Numbered from the stretch's first letter, positions 29,428 through 38,839 are shown. The stretch: 64,000 nucleotides of DNA from Halomonas shengliensis (GCF_900104135.1 NZ_FNIV01000011.1:1-64000); one strand, 5' to 3'. Program-made: numbers and translations. The notes: generated by a model not told the origin, from the sequence alone.

Positions 29428-30492
29428 CTACTCGGTCTGGTCGCGCTGCTTGCCCTCGGCGATGGTCTCCCGGGCGTCACGATGCTCCTCGGCGTCGGCC
29501 TCGGGCGTCTCGTGCTCGTCGGCGCGGGCGGGGCGGTAGCAGAGCGTGACCAGCATCGGGAAGTGGTCCGAGCCGATGTGCGGCAGGCGGCGCATGGCCT
29601 TGAGGGTGAAGTGCTCGCTGGTGAAGACATGGTCCAGCGGCCAGCGCAGCAGCGGGATGTCGGCGTGGAAGGTGCTGACCATGCCGCGCCCGCGTCGCGG
29701 GTCGAGCATGCCGCTGACCCGGCAGAAGAGTCGGGTGGTGCGCGACCAGGCGACGTCGTTGAGGTCCCCGGCCACCAGGGTGGGCACCGGGTCGTCGTGG
29801 ATCGCCTTGCCCACCAGCAGCAGCTCGGCATCCCGCCACAGCGACTCCTCGCTCTCGTTGGGGGCCGGCGGACGAGGGTGCAGGGCATGCAGGCGCACGA
29901 CCTCGCCGCTTGGCAGGGTGACGCCGGCATGGATCGAGGGGATGTCGTCCTGGATCAGCCACCGGACCTCGGGGTCGACCAGCGGCCGCCGGGCATGGAG
30001 GTGCATGCCGTAGAGGTTGTCCAGCGGCACCCGCACCGCATGGGGCCACTCCTCATCAAGCGCCGCGTCGAGCTGCGCCTGCCACCAGGCGTCGGACTCC
30101 AGGGTCAGCACCAGGTCGGGCCGGTGCGCGTGGATCAGCCGGGTCAGCGCCTCGGCGTTGCGGTTGGGGGTAAGCACGTTGGCGACCAGCAGCGTCAGGC
30201 AGCGGGCCTCCTGCCCCGGCTCGGCACGCCGGACCTGCACCGGCCAGAACGGCGTCCAGGGCAGGATGCGGGCCACCTGCAGGACCAGGGTGACAAGGCT
30301 CGCCCCCAGGGCCACCCAGGACCAGGGCGGGCTGGCCAGCAAGGCAAGCAGGGCGGTCAGCGCCGCCAGGGTGGCGAGCTGCAGGCGCGGAAACTCGCAG
30401 GCACGGATCCACCACCAGGTCAGCGGCGAGCGGGCCAGCAGCGTGGCCGCCAACAGCACGCCGGCTACCACCGCCAGCAGGATGGAAAACAC
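29428..30492 (-). CDS. membrane-anchored endonuclease/exonuclease/phosphatase (EEP) family protein
   Basis: 354 residues from a GTG start (GGGAGG 7 bases upstream). Three N-terminal hydrophobic helices (about 1-20, 38-60, 60-78) anchor a periplasmic EEP domain: LLVANVLTPNRN with the metal-binding Asn, LESD, AGDLNDVAWS (Asp/Asn pair), PLDHVFTS and the terminal GSDHFPMLV (Asp-His). These residues make the family active site, so it should be a hydrolase of nucleic acid or phospho-compounds; the substrate is unknown. The C-terminal tail is acidic and charged. It is a separate unit from the phosphonate genes, 98 bases away. Confidence 0.85.
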   Translation of the reverse strand: MFSILLAVVAGVLLAATLLARSPLTWWWIRACEFPRLQLATLAALTALLALLASPPWSWVALGASLVTLVLQVARILPWTPFWPVQVRRAEPGQEARCLTLLVANVLTPNRNAEALTRLIHAHRPDLVLTLESDAWWQAQLDAALDEEWPHAVRVPLDNLYGMHLHARRPLVDPEVRWLIQDDIPSIHAGVTLPSGEVVRLHALHPRPPAPNESEESLWRDAELLLVGKAIHDDPVPTLVAGDLNDVAWSRTTRLFCRVSGMLDPRRGRGMVSTFHADIPLLRWPLDHVFTSEHFTLKAMRRLPHIGSDHFPMLVTLCYRPARADEHETPEADAEEHRDARETIAEGKQRDQTE

Positions 30493-30590
30493 GACATGAC
30501 CTCCCTGTGGTCTCGGTGACGTCCTGCTCTCAGCCTACGCCGGACGTCACCGGTCGTGAATGCCTGTCTTGACTGTCCGGTCGTGAATCT

Positions 30591-31400
30591 CTAGAGCGCC
30601 CGGCGGCGCAGCAGGCCGGTGATCGCCTCGCCGATCAGCACCAGCACGATGATGGCGATCAGGATGGTGGCCACCGTCTGCCAGGCGAAGGTGTCGATGG
30701 ACCCCTGCAGGATCACGCCGATACCGCCGGCCCCGACCAGCCCCAGCACCGTGGACTCGCGGATGTTGATGTCCCAGCGCAGGATGACGATGGCGAAGAA
30801 GGCCGGCATCACCTGGGGCACCACGGCATAGGCGATCACCTTCGCCTTGGAGGCGCCGGTCGCCTCCATGGCCTCCACCGGGCGACGGTCGATCTCCTCG
30901 ATGGCCTCGCCCATCAGCTTGCCGATGAAGCCCACCGAACGGAACATGATGGCCAGTATCCCGGCCAGCACGCCTGGCCCGAAGATCGCCACGAACAGCA
31001 GCGCCCAGATGATGGTGTTCACCGAGCGGCTGGAGACCAGGATCAGGCGTCCCAGCCACAGGCAGGCGCGGTTGGGCGTGGTGTTCTGGGCGGCGATGTA
31101 GGAGACCGGCAGGGCGATGAGGATGGTCAGCAGGGTGGCCAGCGTGGCGATATGCACGGTCTCGATCATGGCACTGACGATCTCGCCCAGCCGGCTCGGG
31201 TCCGGCGGCCACATGCGTGACCCCAGGCTCGAGATCTGGTTGGGGGCATCCCAGACCCAGGGCCAGAAGATGTCGATGTCGCGCACCGCCCAGACGACCA
31301 GCGTCAGCGTCACCAGCATCACGCCGTAACGGATGAGCTGCTCCCTGGGGTTGTGGCGTCGCCAGATGCGATCGGCCAGCAGGTCGGTGTCCTCTACCAT
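30591..31400 (-). CDS. phnE: phosphonate-type ABC transporter permease PhnE (second copy)
   Basis: 269 residues with about six membrane helices and the PhnE-type EAA loop: EIDRRPVEAMEATGASKAKVI, followed by WDINIRESTVLGLVGAGGIGVIL, a strong family signature. It overlaps the first phnE by 7 bases and probably forms a heterodimeric channel with it. Last gene of phnD-phnC-phnE-phnE. Substrate (phosphonate, phosphite or phosphate ester) is not predictable from the permease. Confidence 0.92.
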   Translation of the reverse strand: MVEDTDLLADRIWRRHNPREQLIRYGVMLVTLTLVVWAVRDIDIFWPWVWDAPNQISSLGSRMWPPDPSRLGEIVSAMIETVHIATLATLLTILIALPVSYIAAQNTTPNRACLWLGRLILVSSRSVNTIIWALLFVAIFGPGVLAGILAIMFRSVGFIGKLMGEAIEEIDRRPVEAMEATGASKAKVIAYAVVPQVMPAFFAIVILRWDINIRESTVLGLVGAGGIGVILQGSIDTFAWQTVATILIAIIVLVLIGEAITGLLRRRAL

Positions 31401-32209
31401 ATCTTCTTCCTCACCCAGCCGCTCACGCCCTCGCTGACCAGGATCACCGCGATGATCACCAGCAGGATGGCGAAGGCGAAGTCGTAGTCGTAGCGCCCGA
31501 AGGCGTTCATCAGGGTGCTGCCGATGCCCCCCGCGCCGACGATCCCCACCACCGCGGAGGCGCGCAGGTTGCTGTCGAGCTGGTACATGGAGAGCCCCAC
31601 CTGGCGCGGCAGGATCTGGGGAAAGACCGCGTAGTAGAGCGTGGCCAGGTAGCCGGCACCGGTGGCACGCATGGCCTCGACCTGGCCCCAGTCGATCTCC
31701 TCGATCTCCTCGGCGAGCAGCTTGCCGACGAAGCCGATGGAGTAGAGCGTCAGGGTCAGGATGCCGGCCAGGGGCCCGAAGCCGACGGCGGCGACGAACA
31801 GGATGGCGACGATCACCGGGTGGAAGCTGCGCGAGACGATGATCACCGCGCGCCCCAGCAGGTAGACGGGCAGCGGGGCGACGTTGCGCGCCGCCATCAC
31901 CGCGAAGGGGATCGACAGCAGGACCCCGAGCAGGGTGGCGAGGATGGCGATCTGCAGGCTCTCCGTGAAGCCGGTGAGCAGCAGGTCGAAGCGCGAGAAG
32001 CTCGGCGGGAAGCCGCCGCCGAAGATCCGCGCGGCGCGTGGCAGCCCTTCGCCGATGCGCTCCCAGTTGAAGGGCAGGGTGCCGAGGGCCCAGACCAGAT
32101 AAACGGCCACCACCGCCAGCAGGCCGTAGCGCAGCAGCGGGTTGGCGATGAAGGGGGGCTTGCGCCAGGTTCGGGGTGTCGTCCCCTCGCCGGTGTCAGG
32201 TCGAGTCAT
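31394..32209 (-). CDS. phnE: phosphonate-type ABC transporter permease PhnE (first copy)
   Basis: 271 residues, six hydrophobic helices, with EAA loop EIDWGQVEAMRATGAGYLATL and LDSNLRASAVVGIVGAGGIGSTL. It is a paralogue of the following permease. The start at 32209 is supported by TGAGG six bases upstream and overlaps the end of phnC; an earlier ATG at 32221 overlaps that ribosome-binding site. Two different PhnE proteins encoded together is common in PhnCDE systems. Confidence 0.92.
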   Translation of the reverse strand: MTRPDTGEGTTPRTWRKPPFIANPLLRYGLLAVVAVYLVWALGTLPFNWERIGEGLPRAARIFGGGFPPSFSRFDLLLTGFTESLQIAILATLLGVLLSIPFAVMAARNVAPLPVYLLGRAVIIVSRSFHPVIVAILFVAAVGFGPLAGILTLTLYSIGFVGKLLAEEIEEIDWGQVEAMRATGAGYLATLYYAVFPQILPRQVGLSMYQLDSNLRASAVVGIVGAGGIGSTLMNAFGRYDYDFAFAILLVIIAVILVSEGVSGWVRKKIW

Positions 32210-33011
32210 GGCGAACCTCACTTTCCCGCTTCCCGGGGCCGGCCTGAGGGGGGATTGCCTCGTCCTCCGGGGACTCGATGCCGCCGTAGATGGCGTCCAG
32301 GGCCTCCTTGTCGAAGTCGGCGGGGGCGCCGTCGAAGATCATGGTGCCGTGGCGCAGCCCGACGATGCGGTCGGTGTAGCTCCTGGCCTGGGCCACGTTG
32401 TGGATGTTGATCAGCACCGGCAGGGAGAGCTCGCTGGCCAGGCTCTGCAGCAGCACCATGATCTGCTCGGAGGTGCGCGGGTCCAGCGACGCCGTGGGCT
32501 CGTCGGCCAGCAGCACCTCGGGTTCCTGCATCAGCGCGCGCACCACGCCGACCCGCTGGCGTTCGCCGCCGGAGAGCTCGTCGGCGCGCTTGTTGGCGTA
32601 GTGGGCGATGCCCACCCGCTCCATCAGCACGAAGGCGCGCTCGATGTCCTCCTGGGGATAGCGGCGACTCACCGCCTGGAACAGGCTGACATAGCCGAGT
32701 CGCCCGGCCAGCACGTTCTCCATCACGGTGAGGCGATCGATGAGGTTGAAGCCCTGGAACACCATGCCGATCTTGCGCCGCGCGCGGCGCAGATCTCGGT
32801 GGCGCAGGTTGACCAGCTCGGTACCGTTGAGCCGGATCGAGCCCGAGGTGGGTTCCACCAGGCGGTTGATACAGCGCAGCATGGTGCTCTTGCCGGCGCC
32901 CGAGGCACCGACGATGGCCACCACGCTGTTGCCGTCGACGGCCAGGTCGAGCCCCTTGAGCACGGGCTCGTCCTGACCGTAGCGCTTGACCAGGTTGGAG
33001 ATCTCTAGCAT
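32196..33011 (-). CDS. phnC: phosphonate-type ABC transporter ATP-binding protein PhnC
   Basis: 271 residues. Walker A GASGAGKST, Q-loop MVFQGFNLIDRLTVMENVLAGRLG (a PhnC hallmark), signature LSGGERQRVGVVRAL, Walker B VLLADEPTASLDP, and H-loop IHNVAQA. The start at 33011 gives MLEISNLVKRY, the normal PhnC start. It overlaps the downstream phnE by 14 bases and lies 77 bases after phnD. Confidence 0.94.
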   Translation of the reverse strand: MLEISNLVKRYGQDEPVLKGLDLAVDGNSVVAIVGASGAGKSTMLRCINRLVEPTSGSIRLNGTELVNLRHRDLRRARRKIGMVFQGFNLIDRLTVMENVLAGRLGYVSLFQAVSRRYPQEDIERAFVLMERVGIAHYANKRADELSGGERQRVGVVRALMQEPEVLLADEPTASLDPRTSEQIMVLLQSLASELSLPVLINIHNVAQARSYTDRIVGLRHGTMIFDGAPADFDKEALDAIYGGIESPEDEAIPPQAGPGKRESEVRHDST

Positions 33012-33088
33012 CGCGGCTTCTCGTTGGACGCGGCGTCGCGACGCCCATGCCGGCCACGAGGGCGGCATGGGCGGTCGAGCGGGCATGG

Positions 33089-34090
33089 TTACTGGAGGTT
33101 GTCGGGGGTGTACTCGACGCCGTTGGCGTTCTGGATGGTGCGGATGACCTTCCAGTGCTCCGCGTAGTTGATGGGGATGAACTTCTCGACGCCCTCGAAC
33201 TCCTCGCCCAGCTCGGTGCCTTCGAACTCGAAGCTGAAGAAGGCCTCCTCGATCTTCTCGACCAGCTCCGGGTGGAGGTTGTGGGCATAGTTGTAGGAGG
33301 TGGTCGGGAAGCTGTCGGACTCGTAGAGGAGTCGGACGTCGTCGGGGTCGTAGAGGCCGCGTGCCGCCATGCGCTCTACCACTTCGGAGGCGACCGGGGC
33401 GGCGTCGTAGTCACGGGCCACCACGCCGAGCATGGACTGGTCATGGCTGCCGGAGTAGACCACCTCGTAATCCTCGTCCGGCACGATGCCGAGCTCGGGG
33501 AATAGGGCGCGCGGGGCCTGGTTGCCGGAGTTGGAGGTGGGTGAGGTGTGGGCGACCCGCTTGCCCTTGAGGTCCGTCACCTCGTCGATGCCGGAGTCGA
33601 CGTGGGTATAGAGCTGCAGGGTGTAGCCGAAGCGGCCGTCATCCGATCCCATCAGGGCGAAGGGCACGGCCCCTGCCAGGTTGACGGCGAAGGGCGTCGG
33701 GCCGGTGGAGAAGCCGGCGATATGCAGGCGGCCGCTGCGCATCGCCTCGACCTGGGCCGAGTTGGACTGCACGGCGAAGAAGCGCACGTCGCGGCCGGTG
33801 ACCTTCTCCAGGTGGTCGATGAATGGCTGCCAGATATCGGAGTAGATGGCGGGGTCTTCCACCGGGGTATAGGCGAAGATCAGGGTGTCGGGGTCGGCCC
33901 ACTGGGCTTCATCCGCCGGGCGGTCGGCTACCATGTCGCCGTTCTCGTCGCAGTAGATGGCGTCCAGGGCGCCGCGTTCACACTCCTGGGCCTGTGCCGT
34001 TCCGGCCGTCAGCAGGGCCAGGGGCAGCAGGGCGAAGAGGGCGCGGGAGGCGAGAGGGTGGGCGTGGCGCTTGGTGTGAGGACTGGGCAT
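33089..34090 (-). CDS. phnD: phosphate/phosphonate-type ABC transporter substrate-binding protein PhnD
   Basis: 333 residues with a Sec signal (LASRALFALLPLALLTAGTAQAQ). The mature part has the PhnD fold: TLIFAYTPVEDPAIYSDIWQPFIDHLEKVTGR, then KGKRVAHTSPTSNSGNQAPRAL, the anion-binding Ser/Thr loop of the family, and YSGSHDQSMLGVVARDYDAAPVASEV. These suggest binding of a phosphonate, phosphite or phosphate ester. First gene of the phn operon, divergent from the histidine phosphatase gene with 111 bases between starts. No C-P lyase or phosphonatase gene is near. Confidence 0.92.
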   Translation of the reverse strand: MPSPHTKRHAHPLASRALFALLPLALLTAGTAQAQECERGALDAIYCDENGDMVADRPADEAQWADPDTLIFAYTPVEDPAIYSDIWQPFIDHLEKVTGRDVRFFAVQSNSAQVEAMRSGRLHIAGFSTGPTPFAVNLAGAVPFALMGSDDGRFGYTLQLYTHVDSGIDEVTDLKGKRVAHTSPTSNSGNQAPRALFPELGIVPDEDYEVVYSGSHDQSMLGVVARDYDAAPVASEVVERMAARGLYDPDDVRLLYESDSFPTTSYNYAHNLHPELVEKIEEAFFSFEFEGTELGEEFEGVEKFIPINYAEHWKVIRTIQNANGVEYTPDNLQ

Positions 34091-34121
34091 GGCGTACCTC
34101 GCGTTTGTTGTTGTCCTTGGG

Positions 34122-34131
34122 TATGTTCGGT
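34122..34131. promoter_or_regulatory. GlpR-like half-site between phnD and the histidine phosphatase gene
   Basis: TATGTTCGGT matches the E. coli GlpR half-site WATKYTCGWW at 9 of 10 positions. It lies 32 bases upstream of phnD. A single half-site match of this length is weak evidence, but the glp genes are next door. Confidence 0.3.
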
Positions 34132-34201
34132 TATCGACACACAGGGTGCATCGATGATTATTTCCGAATCGCCTCATCAATTTAGGGTTGGTGACAATAT
34201 C

Positions 34202-34798
34202 ATGTCAAACGGCTTCTCCCTCGCCTCCGGGTCCCTCAACAACCACTACCTGCTGATGCGCCACGGGCACAGCGAGGCCAACCTGGCGGGCAGGATCGTC
34301 AGCACGCCGGCGCGCGGCGTAGGAGGCTGCGGGCTCTCGGCGCGGGGGCGCGACCAGCTGGCCGAGGTGCTGGCAGGGTGGTGCTGGGCGAGGCCGCAGC
34401 GCGTGGTGCACTCGGACTTCCTGCGCACCACGGAGACCGCCGAGCGTATCGCTCGCCACTTCGGCCTGGGGCTCGAGGCCGACACGCGCCTGCGGGAACG
34501 CCACTTCGGCGACCTGGAGGGGGAGGGGGATGCGCGCTATGCAGAGGTCTGGGCGCGGGATGCCCGCGACCCCGCCCACCGCTACGCCGGCGTCGAGCCG
34601 GTGGTCGAGGTGGCCGCGCGGATGATGGCGGTGATCGAGGAATTGGAGCGGGCCCATGCCGGCGAGACCCTTCTGTTGGTCAGCCACGGCGACCCGCTGC
34701 AGATCCTGCTCACCGCCCTGGAGGGCCGCGACCTGGCCCGGCACCGTGAGCGGGAGCCCCTGGCGCCGGCGAGCATCACGCCACTGAGGAGGCCCTGA
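34202..34798 (+). CDS. histidine phosphatase family protein (phosphoglycerate mutase-like)
   Basis: 198 residues. RHG motif LLMRHGHSEANLAGRI with the phospho-acceptor His near residue 20, the second arginine/histidine region SDFLRTTETAERIA, the acid/proton donor in LRERHFGDLEGE, and the late HG motif LLVSHGDPLQILL. The fold covers phosphatases acting on small phospho-compounds; a mutase role is less likely at this length. ATG 34202 is the most likely start; ATG 34154 would add 16 residues without obvious homology. It is divergent from phnD and convergent with glpD (23-base overlap of the ends). Its place suggests a phosphatase acting on what the PhnDCEE importer brings in. Confidence 0.85.
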   Translation: MSNGFSLASGSLNNHYLLMRHGHSEANLAGRIVSTPARGVGGCGLSARGRDQLAEVLAGWCWARPQRVVHSDFLRTTETAERIARHFGLGLEADTRLRERHFGDLEGEGDARYAEVWARDARDPAHRYAGVEPVVEVAARMMAVIEELERAHAGETLLLVSHGDPLQILLTALEGRDLARHREREPLAPASITPLRRP

Positions 34799-36290
34799 GG
34801 TCGATCCGTTCGGCGAGGTAGTCGGCCAGGCGCCGCCGCTCGGCGGCGGTGACGCGCACGTCGAGCTTGGTGCGCCGCCACAGGATGTCCTCGGGGGTGC
34901 GCGCCCACTCCCGTGCCACCAGGTAGTCGACCTCGGCGGCGGTGAGGCCGGCGCCCAGGGCCTCGCCCAGGTCGTCCTCCCGGCAGGCGCCTTCCAGGAA
35001 CTCGCGGCACAGGCTGCCGTAGGTGCGCGCGAAGCGGGCCGCCCGTGCCTCGCCCAGCCAGGGGTAGGCGTCGAGCAGCTCGGCGCGCAGGGCGGCCTGG
35101 CTCTCGATGTCGCCGCCCGGCAACGGGGCGTGTTCGGTCCAGGCCTGGCCCATGGCGGGGAGGTGCGGGGCGAGACGTGTCAGCGCCGCCTCGGCGAGCT
35201 TGCGGTAGGTGGTGATCTTGCCGCCGTAGACCGAGAGCAGCGGCGCCCCCGAGGTGTCGAGGTCGAGGGTGTAGTCGCGGGTCATGGCCGCGGGATCGGC
35301 GGACTCGTCGTCACACAGCGGCCGCACGCCCGAGAAGGTGCGCAGCACGTCGCCGCGTTCGAGCCGGCGACGGAAGTGGGCATTGACCACCTCGAGCAGG
35401 TAGTCGATCTCCTCGTCCCCGGCCGCGACCCGCGATGGGTCGCCTGAGAAGCGTCGGTCGGTGGTGCCGATCAGGCTGAACTCCTGCTCCCAGGGCAGCA
35501 CGAAGACGATGCGCCCGTCGTGATGCTGGAGGATATAGGCGCGTGGATCCTCGTGGAGGCGCGGCACGATCAGGTGGCTGCCCTGGATCATGCGCACGGC
35601 GTAGCGCGCGGGTCGCCGTGCCTGCTCACGCACCACGCCCTCGACCCAGGGGCCGGCGGCGTTGACCAGGGTGCGCGCCCGGCGGGTGAAGCGCTCGCCG
35701 TCACTCTGGCGCTCCAGGGTGAGCTCCCACAGGCCCGCCACCTCCCGGGCGGCCACGCAGCGGGTGCCGACCAGGATCTCGGCGCCGGCGTCGTGGGCCT
35801 GGCGCGCGTTGAGTACCACCAGGCGGGCGTCGTCGACCCAGCAGTCCGAGTATTCGAAGCCTCGGCGGATGTCGTCCCGCAACGGGGAGTCGGCAGCGAA
35901 GCGCAGGCTCCGGGATGCCGGGAGGGCGCGCCGGCCGCCCAGATGGTCGTAGAGGAAGAGCCCGCTGCGCAGCATCCAGGCCGGGCGCAGGTGAGGGCGG
36001 TGGGGCAGGATGAAGCGCAGCGGCCAGATGATGTGGGGTGCCTTGGCGAGCAGCACCTCGCGCTCCCGCAGCGCCTCGCGCACCAGCCGGAACTCGCGGT
36101 GCTCGAGATAGCGCAGGCCGCCATGGATCAGCTTGCTGCTGGCCGAGGAGGTGGCGCCGGCGAGGTCGCCCTGCTCGCAGAGCGCCACGGCCAGGCCGCG
36201 GCCGGCGGCATCGTTGGCGATGCCGGTGCCGTTGATGCCGCCGCCGATCACGAACAGGTCGAGGGGGGTGTGCCCGTCTTGCTGTGCCAT
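34776..36290 (-). CDS. glpD: glycerol-3-phosphate dehydrogenase (FAD, respiratory), copy 1
   Basis: Oxidises sn-glycerol-3-phosphate to DHAP, passing electrons to quinone at the inner membrane. 504 residues, the E. coli GlpD length. FAD site VIGGGINGTGIANDAAGRGL, ATSSASSKLIHGGLRYLEHREFRLV, LVNAAGPWVEGV, LIGTTDRRF, GVRPLCDDES and SVYGGKITTYRKLAE. GAGGTAAGG precedes the ATG. It is transcribed with, or after, glpR on the same strand (145 bases between them) and overlaps the 3' end of the histidine phosphatase gene. Confidence 0.96.
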   Translation of the reverse strand: MAQQDGHTPLDLFVIGGGINGTGIANDAAGRGLAVALCEQGDLAGATSSASSKLIHGGLRYLEHREFRLVREALREREVLLAKAPHIIWPLRFILPHRPHLRPAWMLRSGLFLYDHLGGRRALPASRSLRFAADSPLRDDIRRGFEYSDCWVDDARLVVLNARQAHDAGAEILVGTRCVAAREVAGLWELTLERQSDGERFTRRARTLVNAAGPWVEGVVREQARRPARYAVRMIQGSHLIVPRLHEDPRAYILQHHDGRIVFVLPWEQEFSLIGTTDRRFSGDPSRVAAGDEEIDYLLEVVNAHFRRRLERGDVLRTFSGVRPLCDDESADPAAMTRDYTLDLDTSGAPLLSVYGGKITTYRKLAEAALTRLAPHLPAMGQAWTEHAPLPGGDIESQAALRAELLDAYPWLGEARAARFARTYGSLCREFLEGACREDDLGEALGAGLTAAEVDYLVAREWARTPEDILWRRTKLDVRVTAAERRRLADYLAERIDLRASSVA

Positions 36291-36435
36291 CCTTACCTCC
36301 GCCGCCTGGCGATTGAAAGCGTGTCAGTTCGTTTGTGAACTTATAGGATTCACATTAGAACATCAAGCGGCGATTCGTGTTGTCGGCGCGCTCGACGTCG
36401 CACCCGGGGTGTCCGCAAGCGGTGGGGAGGACGGG

Positions 36436-37200
36436 TCAGTCGGCGATATGCAACGCCACGTCGTGGCTCTGCATCAGCTGGCAGATGGCCTGCGGGGGGC
36501 GGCGGTCAGTGAACAGGGCGTCGATCTGGGTCACGTTGCCCTGGCGCACCGAGGGGTTGCGATGGAACTTGGAGTGGTCGGCGACCAGGAAGACGTGGCG
36601 GGAGTTGTGGATGATGGCCTGGGCGACCCGTACCTCCTGGTAGTCGAACTCGAGCAGCGAGCCATCCTCGTCGATGCCGCTGATACCGATGATGCCGTAG
36701 TCGACCTTGAACTGGTTGATGAAGTCGATGGTGGCCTCGCCGATGATGCCGCCGTCTCGGGAGCGGACCTGGCCACCGGCGATGATCACGTTGAAGTCCT
36801 CCTGGTGCTGGAGGATGGCGGCCACGTTGAGGTTGTTGGTGATCACCTCCAGCTCGCGATGGTGCTCCAGCAGGGCCTCGGCGACCACCTCGTTGCTGGT
36901 GCCGATGTTGATGAACAGCGACGAGCCGTCGGGCACCTTGGCGGCGAGCAGGCGGGCGATGCGCCGCTTCGCCTCCAGGTTGAGGGTCTTGCGGGTGGCG
37001 TAGGCGGTGTTGACCGTGCTCGACTCCAGGCCGGCGCCGCCATGCACGCGGCGAATTAGCCCCTCCTCGGCGAGGGCGTTGAGGTCGCGGCGGATGGTCT
37101 GCGGGGTGACCGCGAAATGCGCGGTGAGCTGCTCGATGCTGGCGTAGCCTTCGCGGCGTACCAGGTCGACGATGGCGTCCTGTCGCTGTTGCTGGTTCAT
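36436..37200 (-). CDS. glpR: DeoR-family glycerol-3-phosphate regulon repressor
   Basis: 254 residues. An N-terminal winged HTH (QQQRQDAIVDLVRREGYASIEQL, then TPQTIRRDLNALAEEGLIRRVHGG, the DeoR recognition helix and wing) and a C-terminal sugar-phosphate sensor domain with DGSSLFINIGTSNEVVAEAL and GGQVRSRDGGIIGE. In the GlpR family, binding of glycerol-3-phosphate releases the repressor. AGGGAG precedes the ATG. Position between glpD and the divergent glpK supports the name. GlpR-like half-sites lie in front of glpK. Confidence 0.93.
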   Translation of the reverse strand: MNQQQRQDAIVDLVRREGYASIEQLTAHFAVTPQTIRRDLNALAEEGLIRRVHGGAGLESSTVNTAYATRKTLNLEAKRRIARLLAAKVPDGSSLFINIGTSNEVVAEALLEHHRELEVITNNLNVAAILQHQEDFNVIIAGGQVRSRDGGIIGEATIDFINQFKVDYGIIGISGIDEDGSLLEFDYQEVRVAQAIIHNSRHVFLVADHSKFHRNPSVRQGNVTQIDALFTDRRPPQAICQLMQSHDVALHIAD

Positions 37201-37318
37201 GGTGGCTCCCTGTGACTGGCGCCAGTGTAGAGGATGGGTAGGCTATCGGCAGCTCCGGGCGATGCCTTGCGACCATGGTCGAAGAGATTTCCGAACATGA
37301 TGCCGTACCCTGACTCAT

Positions 37319-37332
37319 TATAATCGAACATT
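37319..37332 (+). promoter_or_regulatory. glpK promoter -10 overlapped by a GlpR half-site
   Basis: TATAAT at 37319-37324 is a consensus -10 (the -35 is poor). ATCGAACATT at 37323-37332 is the reverse complement of AATGTTCGAT, a 10/10 match to the GlpR half-site WATKYTCGWW. A second, imperfect copy (CCGAACATG) lies at 37291-37299. Overlap with the -10 fits repression. Confidence 0.6.
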
Positions 37333-37347
37333 AACGCAGGAGCTCCC

Positions 37348-38835
37348 ATGGGCGACTATCTGCTTGCCATCGACCAGGGCACGACCAGTTCCCGAACCAT
37401 CCTCTTCGATCGCGCCGGGCGTCGGGTGGCCACCGCCCAGCGCGAGTTCGCCCAGCACTTTCCCCATGACGGCTGGGTCGAGCACGATCCCGAGGCGATC
37501 TGGGAGAGCGTGATCGAGACCTGCCGTGAGGTGATCCAGCGCGCCGGAACCGACGTCGCCCGCATCGCCGGCATCGGCATCACCAACCAGCGCGAGACCA
37601 CCCTGCTGTGGGATCGCGCCACCGGCAAGCCACTCTACAATGCCATCGTCTGGCAGGACCGGCGCACCGCCGACACCTGTCGGGGGCTGCGCGATGCCGG
37701 CCACCTCGACCTGGTGCAGTCGCGCACCGGGCTGCTTATCGATCCCTACTTCTCGGCCACCAAGCTGGCCTGGCTGCTCGACAACGTGGAGGGGGCGCGG
37801 GAGCGCGCCGAGCGTGGCGAACTGGCCTTCGGCACCGTCGACAGCTTCCTGATCTGGCGGCTGACCGGGGGGAGGGTGCACGCCACCGATGCCACCAACG
37901 CCTCGCGCACGGCGCTGTTCAATATCCATGAGCAGCGCTGGGACCCGGAGCTGCTCGCCCTGTTCGACATTCCCCGGTCCCTGCTGCCGGAGGTGAAGGA
38001 TTCCAGCGACGACTTCGGCACCCTGGTGCCGGAATGGCTGGGCGGCGCGCTGCCCATCGCCGGCGTGGCCGGCGACCAGCAGGCTGCGCTGGTCGGCCAG
38101 GCCTGCTTCGCGCCGGGCATGGGCAAGAGCACCTACGGCACCGGCTGCTTCATGATCGTCAACACCGGCGATCGCGCGGAGCGGTCGCGCAACCGGCTGC
38201 TGACCACCGTGGCCTATCGGCTCGACGGCCGTCCCACCTATGCCATGGAAGGCAGCATCTTCGTCGCCGGGGCCACGGTGCAGTGGCTGCGCGACGGCCT
38301 GAAGCTGTTCGCCGATGCCGCCGAGACCGAGTCGCTGGCGTGCCAGACCCGTGCCGGCCACAGCGTCTACCTGGTGCCGGCCTTCACCGGCCTGGGCGCC
38401 CCCCACTGGGATCCCAAGGCGCGCGGCGCCATCTTCGGCCTGACCCGCGACACCGGCATCGCCGAGATCGTCGCCGCGGGGCTGCAGGCGGTGTGCTACC
38501 AGACCCGGGATCTGCAGGCCTGTATGAGCGACGACATGGATGCCGCCCCGGACACCCTGCGCGTGGATGGCGGCATGGTGGCCAACAACTGGGTGATGCA
38601 GTTCCTCGCTGACATGCTCGGCCAGCGGGTCGACCGGCCCACGGTGCTCGAGACCACCGCGCTCGGGGCCGCCTACCTGGCCGGGCTGCGCCTGGGCTGG
38701 TACCGCGACCTCGACGAGATCGCCGCGCTGTGGCAGTGCGAGCAGCGCTTCGCGCCGCGCATGCCGGAGGCCGAGCGGGAGCGTCTCTATCGTGGCTGGC
38801 TGGAGGCGGTGGAGCGGGTCAAGAGCGGCGCCTGA
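37348..38835 (+). CDS. glpK: glycerol kinase
   Basis: Phosphorylates glycerol with ATP to glycerol-3-phosphate. 495 residues. FGGY-family motifs: [20 protein letters not shown] at the N-terminus, [49 protein letters not shown], and the ATP-site GCFMIVNTG and [24 protein letters not shown] precedes the ATG. It is divergent from glpR; there is no glpF nearby, so the substrate probably enters through the glycerol ABC importer encoded at 47547-53603. Confidence 0.97.
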   Translation: MGDYLLAIDQGTTSSRTILFDRAGRRVATAQREFAQHFPHDGWVEHDPEAIWESVIETCREVIQRAGTDVARIAGIGITNQRETTLLWDRATGKPLYNAIVWQDRRTADTCRGLRDAGHLDLVQSRTGLLIDPYFSATKLAWLLDNVEGARERAERGELAFGTVDSFLIWRLTGGRVHATDATNASRTALFNIHEQRWDPELLALFDIPRSLLPEVKDSSDDFGTLVPEWLGGALPIAGVAGDQQAALVGQACFAPGMGKSTYGTGCFMIVNTGDRAERSRNRLLTTVAYRLDGRPTYAMEGSIFVAGATVQWLRDGLKLFADAAETESLACQTRAGHSVYLVPAFTGLGAPHWDPKARGAIFGLTRDTGIAEIVAAGLQAVCYQTRDLQACMSDDMDAAPDTLRVDGGMVANNWVMQFLADMLGQRVDRPTVLETTALGAAYLAGLRLGWYRDLDEIAALWQCEQRFAPRMPEAERERLYRGWLEAVERVKSGA

Positions 38836-38839
38836 GGGC

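Noticed and set aside
30492..30590. Direct repeat CCGGTCGTGAAT between the EEP gene and phnE as an attachment site
   Set aside because: Two short copies about 30 bases apart with no integrase or tRNA nearby; most likely chance or a local duplication.
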